NCBI GenBank assembly: GCA_001600635.1
Contig: BCKL01000006.1
Span: forward strand, 945,967-1,009,966
DNA: 64,000 nucleotides
Origin: Leucosporidium creatinivorum
Lineage: Eukaryota > Basidiomycota > Microbotryomycetes > Leucosporidiales > Leucosporidiaceae
Direction of reading: 5' to 3'
The notes beneath the pieces were generated by a model. That model did not search any database. It worked only from the letters and a program-made list of their open reading frames with translations, and was not told the DNA's origin. The position numbers were made by a program, and so were the translations under genes. Below are positions 11,496 through 22,564 of the stretch, one piece after another; positions within the stretch are counted from its first letter, which is position 1, and every line of letters starts with the position of its first letter.

Positions 11496-12429
11496 CAGCG
11501 ACTACTAAGCGCTGCTCAGGCTGCAACAAGCTCGCCTTCTGCGGTCCAGCTCATCAGAAGCTGGTGAGCTCGACCCGCTTGCACCGCTTCGTTTGCGTGT
11601 TGTTGATTCGGACTTCTGATCTACTACAGCTTTGGGTCACGCACAAGCACCTCTGCGGCAAGGCAGAGTTCGTCTCGCCGCCGCTCATGCCTACAGAGCT
11701 CGACTGGGCGTTCGAGCACCCCGGTTAGTTCTCTCAGTTGCCACGAAACCCACGTCGACTTGCACGCTCATCGTCTCCGTAATCGCAGATGATACCTTCT
11801 CTGACCTCTTGAAGCCGATCACCGCCAACTTCGGTCTCGCCGGTCGCGAACTGCTGGTGGTGAGTTGGCTTGCCCGGCGGAGCGGCCCCAGGTCGTCGCT
11901 GACCTCACTCGTCATGCAGTCGGACCAAGCCCTCGTCAGCAGCTGGGGCATCCGCTTTAGAGCCGTCGTGCGCGCCATCTGCTACACCACCGGCGGGACA
12001 TCGCTCTACTTCCACCCCGAATGCACCATCGCCGAACTCAGCTTTGCCGCCGTCTCCCCCACCGAACTCATGGTGCGGGCCCGATTCCCCGACGAGCTCG
12101 AGTCCCCCTGCCCGATTATCTACCAAGAGATGCTCTGCGCGGTAGTCTATGCCTTGACTCTCGCGTACCAGGCTGAGCGTCTTCAGCAAAAGCGCCGAGA
12201 CGACCCGTCCATTTCGGACGAGCGGTGGATCAGACTGGTACAAGAGGAGGCCTCGGTGCTTGAGCTTGCGTTCAGTCGGATGAAAAGGGTGGAACAGATC
12301 ATAGACCACTTAGAAGAGGGGGTACTTTCCTCAGTAGAAAGGGAGTCGATCAAAGAGATCTTCATGGCCAACAGGGGAGCGGCGGAACAGCAGCTGCGGC
12401 TCACGGAAGCGGTACTTCGCCCGCGCTGA
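11456..12429 (+). CDS. MYND zinc-finger protein, copy 1
   Basis: Begins with a MYND finger: CIVC, CSGC, FC, a His, then after an intron WVTHKHLC, the usual C4-C2HC layout of about 40 residues that binds zinc and mediates protein contacts. After a short linker (TELDWAFEHP) comes an all-helical region of about 180 residues with no recognised domain, including CYTTGG, PCPIIYQEMLCAVVYALTLA and a C-terminal coiled-coil-like stretch. Exons are about 11456-11561, 11632-11723, 11790-11861 and 11920-12429. It lies head to head with the damaged MYND gene on the minus strand, 120 bases between the two start codons. Close relatives at 19558-20473 and 34459-35353 diverge after the finger. Function unknown. 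Confidence 0.8.
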
Positions 12430-12624
12430 GCAATGTAGAGGAATTGTACACTCTCTTGCTATGCTTGAGGATTGAGGCCAAGGCGAGACCGAAAGCAAAG
12501 TCCGAAGCTCGGCGAAGACGGCCGCTCCCGCGACCAGCTTGCTACTTCGCGATACTATAGGGGTGCTCCGTGCTCTGGGACAGGGCGATCTCAATCGCTA
12601 CCCTAGTCTACCTCCCGCTCCTCT

Positions 12625-13056
12625 TTAAAGCTCCCTCAGCGCCTCCCCCTCTGCAACCCACTCGACGCACCCCCCCTCCTCCACGCTCCCCAACTCCCCC
12701 TCACCCAACCAAAACCTCTTCAAACACCCAGGCAACCTAACCCTCGTACACTCGCCCGTCTGCTCATCCAGTACAGCCCCATTCTCCACCAACGCGACGA
12801 TCAACCGGGGGATAGCGGCGGCCGTGGCGTTGAGGGTGTGGGTGAAGAGGGTTTTGGGCGCTGGGGAGGAGGAGGAGGGGGAAGGGCGATAGCGGATGGA
12901 GAGACGACGGGATTGGTAGTCGGTGCAGTTGGAGGCGGAGGAGAGCTGTGGCGATGTGGAGTGCAAGGGGGAGTGAAGGGCGGCGAGGGAGGTGGGAGAG
13001 GGAGGGTGTAAGGAGATCAAAGCGAGTTGAGTTGGAAAGGGAGTAGAGGTTTGCGA

Positions 13057-13096
<40 letters not shown>

Positions 13097-14512
13097 GAGG
13101 TCAGCAAAGCGAAGCGAAGCGAACGAGAAATGCGAGCCGAGCCCGAGCTTCGGCGCAGCTAGCGACCAAAAATTGGCGAACGAAACGCACCTCTCCCCAC
13201 TTGCCGCGCCCCGGCATCCACGCCTCGATATCATACTTGCGATGAGCGGAAGCGCCCAGCTCCTGCGTAGGCATATCGAGGACCCTGCGCGCGAGCGAGT
13301 CGAATCAGCTCTCGGCGCTCGCTGGACGAACAAAGAACAGGACAGAGCTCCCAAAGAACCTCACCTCAAGCTCAACCCCAACCCCTTCAAAATCTCCTCC
13401 TGCGTCTCCCTCAAGTCCTCCAACAACCTCCCACTCTGCTCCTCGGTGCAAATGACGACCATCTCGACCTTGGAGAACTGATGGACCCTATACAGTCCCC
13501 TCGAATCGGCGCCCCTCGCTCCCGCTTCGGCGCGAAAGGCCCTCCCGAGCGCTACATGCTTGAGCGGGAGGTCCTTGGCGTCGTAGATCCTGGCTGCCGA
13601 CATGGCGACGAGGGGGACCTCGGCCGTTCCCGCCAAGACGAGACCCGCCTCCTTGGCCCCCTCGGCCGTGCCATCAGAAAGGAAATACGTCTGCTGCGCC
13701 TCTCCATCTCGAGGGCGGAAACCACAACGCTCTGCTACCTCTGCTCGAACGACGTCGGGAGTGAGGACGGGGGAGAAGCCTCGGCGCAAGGTGAGGTGCA
13801 AGGCGTATTGCGTGAGTGCTAGTTCGAGGAGGGCGCCCGAGTTGAGGAGGAGGGGCCAGGAGGGCCCGGAGGTGAGGGTCGAGGAGGGGAAGTCGGTCCA
13901 TGGTAGGGAGGAGAGGGAGCCGGAGGGAGAGGTGAGGGTGAGATGGTCCCTCGAGGCGATGGGTGCTGGTCGAGGGGAAGAAGGGATCAAAGGCCCAAAA
14001 GTGTGGACGAGGCGAGCTCGGTCCTCCCCTCCTACTGGTACATCCTCGTGCGAAGTGTTGGGCAGCTCAAGAGCCAAGAGGTGTAACTCGTTCTCCAACC
14101 CTGCGAGTCTCGGCTCCAACCCCTTCAACAACTTCTTCACTTGGGCTCCTTCCTTCCTTGCTTCTGCTGTCCCCTTGCCCTTGCCCCCAGCAGCAGCGAG
14201 GTTGCGCCGTTCTCGAGCGGCTTGGAGCTGTTTCCTGACTGACCTCGCCTCTGTCTCCAAAGAGGTGATGTGATCGACTAGAGCAGGATCCAAAGGGTAA
14301 TTGCGGTCTACCAGGTTTTGTTTGATTCGTTGTGGGTTTGAGAGGATGGGAGAGAGATCGAGAGAGGGAGGAGGGAGGGTCGTTGGTCGTGAGGAGGTGG
14401 AAGAGGCGCTGGTGGAAGAGGCGGAGCGGGAGCGAGAGAGGCACAGCGGACAGCTGTTGAGAAGTAATGTGCGCCGAGTTGGCTGCAGCCGCTGGGCGAC
14501 GAGACGGAGCAT
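12625..14512 (-). CDS. Seryl-tRNA synthetase, mitochondrial type
   Basis: Class II aminoacyl-tRNA synthetase charging tRNA-Ser. The Arg/Ser-rich N-terminus ([15 protein letters not shown]) fits a mitochondrial leader. Next come the tRNA-binding antiparallel coiled coil (about residues 55-130), the active-site core with [14 protein letters not shown], motif 2 (FRAEAGA...[14 protein letters not shown]) and, in the last exon, [13 protein letters not shown] and motif 3 as [17 protein letters not shown]. Three exons are clear: the first ends near 13372, a short exon carries [31 protein letters not shown] in two pieces of the family pattern, and the last runs to TAA at 12625. The second intron contains a GA microsatellite. 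A separate cytosolic enzyme is expected elsewhere. Confidence 0.9.
13059..13095. repeat. GA microsatellite
   Basis: About 18 AG/GA dinucleotides in a row inside the last intron of the seryl-tRNA synthetase gene. Confidence 0.95.
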
Positions 14513-14822
14513 GTCGAGAGTAGAGACGAGGAGAGAGCGAGAGAGAGACGCGTCCCAAGTTGGCCAGTCTTGAGGAGAGCGTCAGGGGTTGGAGATTGGT
14601 AAAGGAGCAGTGGTGGCTCGTAGATTGAAAGTGAAGGACTTTTTGTAGCTCTGCGATACCGCAGAAGCTAGTCTCAACGCCGAAGACTCCACCTCACAAC
14701 CTTCGCCGAGCTGAGCTCCAGCGGCTTCCTCCTCCCCTTCTCACAGCTGCTGTAGCTATTCAAAGAATCCGTTCATTCATCATCACCTGCACACTGTCTA
14801 CTACTGCTATCTCTCCATCCCT

Positions 14823-15620
14823 TTACTCCTCCGCAACCGCCTTCTTCTTAAAGAAGCTCTCCCTCTCCTTCTCCCTCTCGCTCCTCGGCTTCTTGCCACT
14901 CTCCCACCCCAGCTGTCCTCCCGCCAAATCATACGTCCCGACCATCGAGCCCATAAACGCGCACATGCCCACAGCTTTAGGGATCGACCCCGAGCGGATC
15001 CCAGAGACGAACCCCGCGGCGCAGCCTCCAGAGGCGCCCGCGATGCCGTTGTCGGAGGATTCGATGAGGTTGGCCACGGTGTGGTCTACGGCCGCGAAGG
15101 CGAATCCGGCGGCGGCTGTGCGAGTGTAAGACGAGAGGTTAGCGACTTGTTTTAGAGCCGGAGAGCTGCTGCTGGTTCGGCGCGGCGCGCGAAGGAGAGC
15201 TGCAGAGCGACAATGGCGAGGGAGGTTATACAGTTGTAGCCTGTAGCTCAGAGCCCCTGCTACCCCCCTCTGCACCCTCTTTGCTTTCCCCTACACCCCT
15301 TCCCAAGCCCTCTCTCTCCCAAGCTCCCAGACTCGACGCAAGCCTCCAAACTGACCAAAGTAACCGGCAATCCACCCAGTCCTAGTAAACACTCCCATAG
15401 CTCCCTTGTTATGAGGTTCCAACGAGTTCTTGATGGCCGAGATGAAGAATCCCACTCCAGCGGAGGTGATTCCGACGTTGAAGGCGGGCGCTAGGACGGG
15501 AGAAGGGTGGTAGGCGTGCACTTGGTGGGAGGCGGAAGCGGAAGCGAGAGGAGCGAGGAAGGGTCGTGGTGGGAGGGTGACGTCCAAGTCTGCGCGAGGT
15601 GCTTCGTAGGGACCCGACAT
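14823..15620 (-). CDS. NADH:ubiquinone oxidoreductase subunit NDUFA11/B14.7
   Basis: Accessory subunit of respiratory complex I in the mitochondrial inner membrane, a Tim17/22-fold protein. Two exons (15356-15620 and 14823-15115, intron with gtcag donor and cacag acceptor) give 185 residues, normal for the fungal subunit. Family landmarks: GITSAGVGFFISAIKNSLEP, then NKGAMGVFTRTG, then SGGCAAGFVSGIRSGSIPKAVGMCA near the C-terminus, all Gly-rich membrane helices. The start at 15620 (MSGPYEAPRADLD) fits; an open frame upstream is not homologous. The gene diverges from the oxidoreductase at 15958 across 337 bases. Confidence 0.87.
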
Positions 15621-15957
15621 TGCTACAGAATCAGAGGGAGAGGGAGAGGGAGAGGGTGAGGATGAGCGTTTCAAGCGAGAAGATGATTGGCGTTGCAAAG
15701 GCTGGTGGTGTAGGGGTGTAGGGCTGTAGCTGGGGCTCAGCAGTGCAGAGCTTACCTCCTTGTAATCGACTTTGGTACAGAAACGAGCGCAAAAGAGGGG
15801 AGAGCACAAGTCGTCTTTGGGCGAGCTTGCAACTTGGACTTGGACTACTTGGGTCGAACTCTCGGCGCTGTCCAGCTCTCTCCCTCTCACATCTCACCTC
15901 GTTTCGCCGAAGCTGCAGCGTATCACTCGTCTACAGCTCTCTACACTCTCGCGCACC
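15621..15957. promoter_or_regulatory. Shared upstream region of two divergent genes
   Basis: The 337 bases between the complex I subunit (minus) and the MDR oxidoreductase (plus) must hold both promoters. No TATA-like box was recognised. Confidence 0.4.
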
Positions 15958-17488
15958 ATGTCCACCACTACTGCTAGGACTATGAAGGCCGTCTACATCT
16001 CCAAACAAGGGAGGGACCTCGTTGAACGGCCCATCCCTACCCCCGAGGCTGGCGAGATCTTGATCAAAAGTGAGGTTATAGTGCTACATCATCTCTGCTA
16101 CCTCCCCGAGCTCGCGCAAGAGCTCTACACGAATACAGAGCTCCAGCCCGACGCGATTCAACGCGCTGCTGACGAATGCCCACCTCATCTTCCTGTTACC
16201 TCCTCCCACCCGCTGACTTTCCTCTGTTACTTCCCACTCTAGACGTCGCCATCTCCTCCAACCCCAAAGACTGGAAGCTCCCCTACTACCTCGCCCCCTA
16301 CGCCGCGGTGGAAGGGAACGACGTTGCTGGCTATGTGGAGCAAGTGGGAGAGGGCGTACAAGACTATAGGAAGGGGGATAAGGTCGCTGCGTTCTCCAAG
16401 ATGAGGACGGCCGACAAGTATGGTGCTTATGCCGAGTACACGGTGCGTCGAGTTGGGAGTTGGAGTTGGAGGGGGGACGAGTCGGACCGACCGACCGAGC
16501 GCCGAGGGAGGCTTTTGTCCTTGCTGATGGATACGCTTGCTCCTGTCGCCCGCGATACAGATCTCGCCGGCCAATACCGTCATCCCTCTCGGTCCCAAGA
16601 CCTCCTTCGAAGGTGAGCCGAGCTGAGCTCCAACTGCCAAGCGCCATCCGTCGCCGTCGCCGCCGCCGAGCTGAACCCATCTCTTTTCTTCCCCTCGCCC
16701 TTCCCTTCCTTCCCCCTGTCTCCCCCCCTTCCAACGACCGATAGGCGGCGCGGCCCTCCCCCTCGCCTACATGACCGCCTGTATCGGTCTCTTTCTCCGC
16801 CTCGGTCTGCCAACGCCGCAAGATCCTTGCCTCTCTCAAATCCCGATCCTCATCAACGGCGCGTCCACCACGGTAGGGATCTACGCCATCCAACTCGCCA
16901 AGAAAGCGGGTTTATGGGTCGTAGGCATCGCGGGCAAGAGCAGTGATGTAGCCTGGGCTTATGGCGTCGATGAGATGATTGATTATCGAGGCAAGACCAA
17001 GGAGGAGTTGACGAGGGAGATTCGCATGGCTGCGCAGGGCAAGTTGCAGTACGCTTTTGATGTCGTTAGTGAGGAGGGGAGTTTGGAGTGTATTGCTCAG
17101 GCGTTTGAGAAGGAGGGGGGAAGGATTAGTGAGTTTTGCTCTCGACTCGAGGCTCGGTCGAGCTCGTGAGGCTCTGCTGACTCGCTCCCTCTTCTTCGCA
17201 GCCTACACCCTCACCTACCCCGACTCGATCCTCTCCACCCTGCCTCCCTCCGTCACCCCAATCCGCACCCTCGTCGGCACGGCCCACACAGCCGAAGACA
17301 GCGCCTTCGCCCGCACATGGTATCGCCAGCTCGGCGCGTGGTTGGAGGAAGGCGAGTTTCGCCCGATGCGGACGACCGTCATCCCTGGTGGACTGGGGGG
17401 AGTGGAGGAGGGATTGAGGAGGCTCAAGGAGGGGGAAGTGAGTGGGGAGAAGTTGGTCTATAGGGTGGGGGAGACGGAGGGGTTGTAG
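15958..17488 (+). CDS. MDR-family oxidoreductase (zinc-independent, enoyl-reductase-like)
   Basis: NAD(P)H-dependent medium-chain reductase of the zinc-independent quinone oxidoreductase/trans-enoyl reductase branch. N-terminus MKAVYISKQGRDLVERPIP leads to the GroES-like domain (NPKDWKLP, GNDVAGYVEQVGEGV, YRKGDKVAAF). The Rossmann domain follows with ILINGASTTVGIYAIQLAKKAG (written across residues about 185-206), the cofactor loop, then GVDEMIDYRG. The structural and catalytic zinc Cys ligands of alcohol dehydrogenases are missing. Introns interrupt after GEILIK, after AYAEYT, after KTSFE and after EGGRI. The metabolic substrate cannot be told from sequence. Confidence 0.83.
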
Positions 17489-18465
17489 ATGTGGGTGGAG
17501 GGGAAACGGACAGGGTATGTTCAAGATGGGCGATGTGGACAGGGCCGTGGGAGAGTCGAGGGAAGGCGTTTCGGCTCGATGGGTTGGCTTCTCGATCGGC
17601 TCGCTCGCTTCTCGGTCGGCTTGCTACGCACAGCGGAACATTCTTCGAGGCTACCCGGGCACACCCATCGGTCCGTAACACTTCACGCTACGTCTGTACG
17701 CCATCCCCATCCTCTTTTCTCTCCTCCACCCTCCTCGTCCTCTCTCCGCCCAGCTCGGCGCTCCGAGTCGCTCCTTGCTCGATCCCCTGCTCTCGCAACC
17801 CCGTCAGCGGCCTCGGCACGCACGTTCTTCATCGCCACCGCCCTCTCCCTCTCTCCCTCCACCACTCCCTCTCCACCACCTACCACCTGCGCCGGCCCCT
17901 CCTCACGCCTCCTCGCCCTCGCCCGGCGCCGTCCCCTCCACTCAAGCCACATCTCCCACTCCGGCTTGCCTATCATCACCCACACACAGCCGCATAGAGC
18001 TAGAGCTCAGATCGCCCAGTAGATGGTGGACCGGATGGAGTCGCTGTCCTGGGAGGAGCGCCCATGGTGGTGAAGGTCCGAGGAGAGGTTGGTGGTTAGA
18101 TTGGGGGGTGCAGGATGAGGAGAGAGGTGGGGCAGCCATTGATGGTGAGTGATTGGGAGGGGTGGGGAGCGAGGCCGCGGAATCTGGCTTGCAGGTGGTT
18201 GAGAAGCTGAGTTGGAGGAGAGGGCGGGAGGGAACGCCGAGCTTTTGCGAGTCGAGCTGGTCAGAAGGCCGAGTACTAGCAGGCAGGGACAGAGAAAGAG
18301 AACGAGGTAGAAGAGCACACGACGCAAGTGAAGGGAGGTTTCAGAGCCTTGCGAAGGTGGAGCCTTGCTCGGAATGTGAGAGCGATCACCGACCCGCTCG
18401 TTCTCGACGCTGAGGCTTCAGTGCTCGTTATCGACACGCCTCTGTAGTACACCAACAAAGATTTT
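17489..18465. other. No confident gene; minus-strand open frame with an in-frame TGA
   Basis: On the minus strand, one frame reads from about 18327 to 17683 and is interrupted only by TGA at 18007-18009. On both sides of the stop the translation looks like a membrane segment (STIYWAI, stop, ALALCGCVWVMIG) followed by an Arg-rich tail (EWRGRRRARARRREEG). There is no in-frame ATG. It may be a decayed or mis-spliced single-pass membrane protein. Confidence 0.35.
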
Positions 18466-19445
18466 TCACAGCCCTACTGCTCCTTCCCCCTTCAGCATCT
18501 GCTCTCGGCGGTCTGACCTCTCGCGAATGACGGCGCGGCGCCGGCAAAGGTTGAGCAGCTGGGCAGCTAGCAAGGGGTGGAGACCCGCCGAAGGGGGGAT
18601 TTTTATCACAAGTAGACATCTCTTCCCTAGCATGACCTCGTTGTCCTTCTCCGAGGGTTTGAGCGGCTTGGGGGAGAGCGGGATGACCTCGGGCTCGACG
18701 AGATAGCTGAAGATGGCGCATTGGGAGGAGAAGTTGGTGCGAGTGCTGAGGTCAAAGGGAGTGAGGTTCCGGTCGCGGTCGAAGGTGCTGACTCTGTAGA
18801 AGAGTGGGCGGCAGGTGGTGGGCGATTTGGCGGTGCGTGAGAGCTCGCCGACTTCCTCGGCGCTGTCTCGTCGGAGGAGGATCTCGCGGGCGTTCGAGAT
18901 GAGCCAAGAGCGGGTAGTAAGATCCCCCTTCCAGCGGGAAAGGCTAGTCGCATGCCCAATGTCCTGCAGAGGCCAGTGAGATCAGCTTCGGCGGAGATGT
19001 TCAAAGCTCGGCAAAAAGACTTGCACTTCGAGCAGTCTCCTGAGACACATACGGGAGAACCCAATCGTTCAAGCTACCGGATCTGGAGGACTCGTCTGCA
19101 GAGGAAAGATCAGCTGAGACTGAGCCCTAGCTTGCAGCTCCATCGACTCACACTCGTTGCCGACCTCAGCCAACTTCTCGAGCTCTCCTTCGGTGAGATC
19201 CTCCTCATGCCACAGCGTTAAGCCAGTCGCACAGTACTTCTTATGCACGGGCCAGATCTGTAGTCGAGTACAGAAGCGGTCAGCGGAGTCCGGAGCCGAA
19301 GGGCAAGGAGTCCTCAGCCTCAGACGGCGAACGAAGGGCCGAGCTCACCAGTTTTGCGTGTTCTGCACAGCAATAGAAGGCTTCCTTGCCCTGCCGCAAG
19401 CCTTGACTTCGTTACAGGGCAGACGGCGCACTCCCTAGCAGTCAT
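18466..19445 (-). pseudogene. MYND-domain gene remnant, copy B (C-terminal frame still open)
   Basis: Relative of the intact gene at 35465-36434. Exon 1 carries the same two small deletions as copy A, so the MYND finger is out of frame. Everything after it is readable: exon 2 with IWPVHKKYCATGLTLWHEED, an exon with NDWVLPYVSQETARS that seems to use a GC donor (gcaagt), and a last exon of about 165 codons without a stop (18963 down to TGA at 18466-18468). It contains SRWKGDL, RSWLISNAREILLRR, YRVSTFDRDRNLTPFDL and FSYLVEPEVIPLSPKPL. Either a recent pseudogene or a gene that now starts downstream without the finger. Confidence 0.7.
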
Positions 19446-19592
19446 AATCCTTAGCAGCGAGTTTGAAGTCGAGACGAGCGAGAAGGAAGAAGGCAGAGAG
19501 ACGAAGTCGCTCCTTGCCCTCTTACGCTTCACCTCGCCTGCACAGCTTTGACTCGGGATGGAAGCGTTCAAGGACAACGAGTGCATCGTCTG
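18819..19592. repeat. Segmental duplication, copy B
   Basis: Near-identical to 10712-11495 in the same orientation, covering the damaged MYND gene, its promoter and the start of the next MYND gene. Confidence 0.85.
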
Positions 19593-20473
19593 CGGTACAG
19601 CAACGTCGACGCGTTGCTCGGGCTGTAGGAGAGTCGCCTTCTGCTGTGCCGGCCACCAAAAGATTGTGAGTCGAGCTTGCACCGCTCAGAGTGCGTCTTA
19701 CTGAGATAGCATTCGCTACAGATGTGGCCAGTACACAAGTGCTTCTGCGGCAAAGAAGGCTACACACCTCTCCCGCTCACCAAGGAGGAGATCAACTGGG
19801 CGCTCTCTCATCCTGGTCAGCTCCTACCGTCGGTTGCGCCCGTTCGCCAGCTGACCGTCCTCGGCTGGCACAGATCCTGAGCCCGCGAGAGATGTCCCAT
19901 TCCTCATTCGCCTTCTCAAGGCCCAAGATCCTTCGAAGGAGCAATTGGTGAGCCGCCCGATTTTCTCGCCAGCGCCGAGCGCCAGCTGATCCACGTCCAC
20001 GCTCACAGTCGGCCTACAACTTTTGCCTCCTACCCCTTCCCATCGTTCACGCCTTCGTTCGCAACTCCTGCCATGCCACCTACTACCCTGGCTACACGCA
20101 AGGCCTTACCCCTCCCCTCGTGCTCGCCGTCTTCGCCTGGATCTCTCACCCCGAATCGAGCTGCTACAGCAACCCTCAGACACCCAAGGACATCTCGAAA
20201 CACCTTTTGCTCAGCCAAGTCTTCATTCGCATCGCTTACACGGCCGCCTTGGTCCTTCGAGCTTCTTGGCGGGCGCGAGTCGGAGGGGATGCGACGGTGC
20301 AAGAGCAGAAGGAGTGGGCTCAGACGAGTCTGAGAAAGCTCGAGAAGATGATGGATGATCTCGGGGCTGGATTGGAGCCCAATTCAGAGCCGCTGAAGAC
20401 GTTCACCGGGAGCCTGAGAAGCTTCCTGGAAACGCCGAGGTGGCTCGTCGATGCTGGGTGCTGTGTAGCTTGA
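19558..20473 (+). CDS. MYND zinc-finger protein, copy 2
   Basis: Same design as the 11456 gene. The MYND finger has CIVC, CSGC, FCC, His, then after an intron MWPVHKCFC, followed by LTKEEINWALSHP and a helical C-terminal region. That region is specific to this copy, with CHATYYPGYTQGLTPPLV and a Cys-ending tail. Four exons: about 19558-19663, 19722-19814, 19873-19948, 20010-20473. The first ~45 bases match the 11456 gene almost exactly and then similarity drops quickly, so the two genes share a duplicated 5' end but old, different bodies. Head to head with the damaged MYND gene (112 bases between starts). Confidence 0.8.
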
Positions 20474-20662
20474 GTTTAGTGAGGAAGCCGCGGCGTAGAT
20501 AATCAGAAGCAACGGGCTAGCTTGCGCTACTCGAGACCGAAACCAGCGCTGAGCTCCTCGAGTGAGAATTCCTTGCTTTGGCGACATCGCCGAACAGCTC
20601 TCAGCTTTCTTTTGCGCAACAGTCCAAGACACAGCACAGCTACTCATATCCATATCACAAAA

Positions 20663-21469
20663 CTACACACCACCGGGCTGCTTGGCTGCCAAGGCGTACG
20701 CAGGCGGCTGCTCGACTCCTGCTTCGGCCGACGCCCCTTGCTCGGCGATGACTTCTTGAACGGCGGGGCGTGCTTGAGCGACGGGGGCTGGCCGTTGCAC
20801 CCTCACGGCGCGGATAATTGTAGCATTGCTCTGCTGTCCGCCGACTCGAACCGTCGGTGCGACTGCAAGATCGGCCCGAATAGCAGCCGTCATTTGAAGC
20901 CTCGCCGCCGTCTCCTCCTTTCTCGCCCGCTCTGCTCGGGTTTTAGGATCTACACAGCACCAGAAGATGATGAGGAAAGCACCCAAGATTCATCTCACGC
21001 ATATGCCCAAGATCTGCTCGCGAGTGTAGCGCGGCGCTCTGGGAAAGGAGCGATCAGCTCGGCGCCGAGCAGGAAGCGAAGAAAAGAGCTCACGAGCATC
21101 CATCGATCCCGTTAAGACCGTCTTGGGCTTGCTGAGGAGGAAGATAAACCACTTCCTTGTCATCGTCGCTGACCTGGAAGCGAATCCATTGTCCCGACTT
21201 GACGAACTTGCTGGCGTCAAAGTTCGACTGGCTCGAAGTCCGAAATGAGCCTACGGGCTCATATTCTTCGAGAAGGGTGCCGTTCCAGTCACCTACACCA
21301 TCATAATAAGGCGCTACAGTGTACTCAAATGGAACTTGCCGTGCGAAAGCGAGAGGGAGCCTGTAGTGCTGACGGGCGCGATGGATATAGAAAGCCCGTT
21401 GGTGCTGTTGGTAGCTAAGGCTCGTCGGTTGAGCGGAAAGAGCATGGGTAGAAGGCCGGTGGGAGCCAT
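20663..21469 (-). pseudogene. PY-tailed membrane protein family, member 1 (broken)
   Basis: Two-exon design shared with the members at 21756, 31814 and 33091: an ectodomain exon ending in GIDGC, then an exon with one membrane segment and a cytosolic tail ending PPAYALAAKQPGGV. Start at 21469 (MAPTGLLPMLFPL). Two lesions are seen. In exon 1, about 60 bases of the ectodomain are missing relative to the relatives and the frame shifts between the SLSLS segment and VPFEYT. In exon 2, the membrane segment is interrupted by TGA (20990-20992) between GICVR and ILGAFLIIFWCC. The intron is 21039-21093. The intact tail suggests recent inactivation. Confidence 0.75.
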
Positions 21470-21755
21470 TGCTGAGGCGGCTTGCGAGCGAGGGACGATC
21501 GCCGAGGTGGCTTGGGCTCGGTTTGTGAGATTGTGCAGGCGCTATGCGAGGTTGTCGGTGCTTCAATACAAGCTGAGAGGGTGCAGTCGACGAGCGCAAA
21601 GTGAGAAGAGGCCACAAAGCGACGCAGAGAGAAGAGCGAGGCGTCGCGAAGCTTAGCTGTCCCTTTCGGCAGCCCTCTGGCTGCCTCGCTGAGTATGACG
21701 TCGAGTGTGGATGATCGAGAGATGAAGTATCGGACTGATTGCACTGATACAGAGT

Positions 21756-22564
21756 CTACACTCCTCCTGCAGCCTTCCCGCTCAGCTGCGCCTCGTAGCT
21801 CGGCGGGGTCTCCTCCTCAATTCTCGCTCCACCTGTCCCCGCCTGTCCGGCTCCACCAACGCGAATCGTTTCTCGAGTGACCGCACGCTCATTCGTTTGC
21901 ACTACACGCGGCGCTTGAGGCGTCTGACGAGTGACGACCAGCTCGGCGGGGACTTGGGCGTTGATTCGGCGCCTACGCCGCTCCCCAAGGTTGGCCACAA
22001 TGCTAAGGATTCCCGCGAGCCCAAGAAATCCCCCAAAGAAGCAGAGGAAGATGTAGCCGAGGGACCAGTCGTTGCTCTGCGGGATGCTGTGGTATGAAGA
22101 TCAAATCAGCGCGAGTACGAGCGCACTGGAGGGGAGGAAGGTCACCTGCACCCATCTACCCCATCCGTCCCATTCTTGACCTCGCGCACCGAATCAAAGC
22201 TGATCGACCCTCCTCCGTCCTGCACTCGGAGCCGAACCCAGCTCTCCTCCGGCAAGCTCGCTGTAACATTCCACCCGGCCGTTCCCGCTTCGGGATATAC
22301 GCCGAGAGAGCCCTCGAGAGGAGGATTATAGAACGAGCCGTTATAGTGCGATGTGGGCGGGTAGGCTTGCCACGAGAGTTGGAAAGGAGGAGCAGAGCCG
22401 CCGTAGGAGACGTTGGCGGGTGTACAGGTGATGTCGCCGTTGGAGATGGAGAAGAAGGGTTGTTTGAGGGCGCTGCCAATGAAGGGGGTCGAGTAGTTGA
22501 GCGGAGCGCGCGTGTTGAGAGATGCGTAGTTCGGCGAGAGGGCGAGAGGTGGAGCGGGAGCCAC
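21756..22564 (-). CDS. PY-tailed membrane protein family, member 2 (GTG in place of ATG)
   Basis: Exon 1 (22146-22564) encodes an ectodomain with N-glycosylation sites (NYS, NVS, NGS, NVT, NGT) and the pattern ITCTPANVSYGGSAPPFQL, WVRLRVQD, ending DGVDGC. After a 59-base intron (22087-22145) exon 2 encodes one membrane helix (YIFLCFFGGFLGLAGILSIV), an Arg cluster (GERRRRR) as stop-transfer, and a cytosolic tail ending PPSYEAQLSGKAAGGV. Relatives begin with ATG-GCT-CC (MAP); here the matching codon is GTG in a favourable gccGTGg context and no in-frame ATG lies nearby. Expression may need non-AUG initiation or a hidden upstream exon. Confidence 0.65.

Noticed and set aside
10712-19592. Repeat-induced point mutation as cause of the damaged copies
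   Set aside because: The copies differ at few sites without an excess of C-to-T changes in one context; the main lesions are small deletions.
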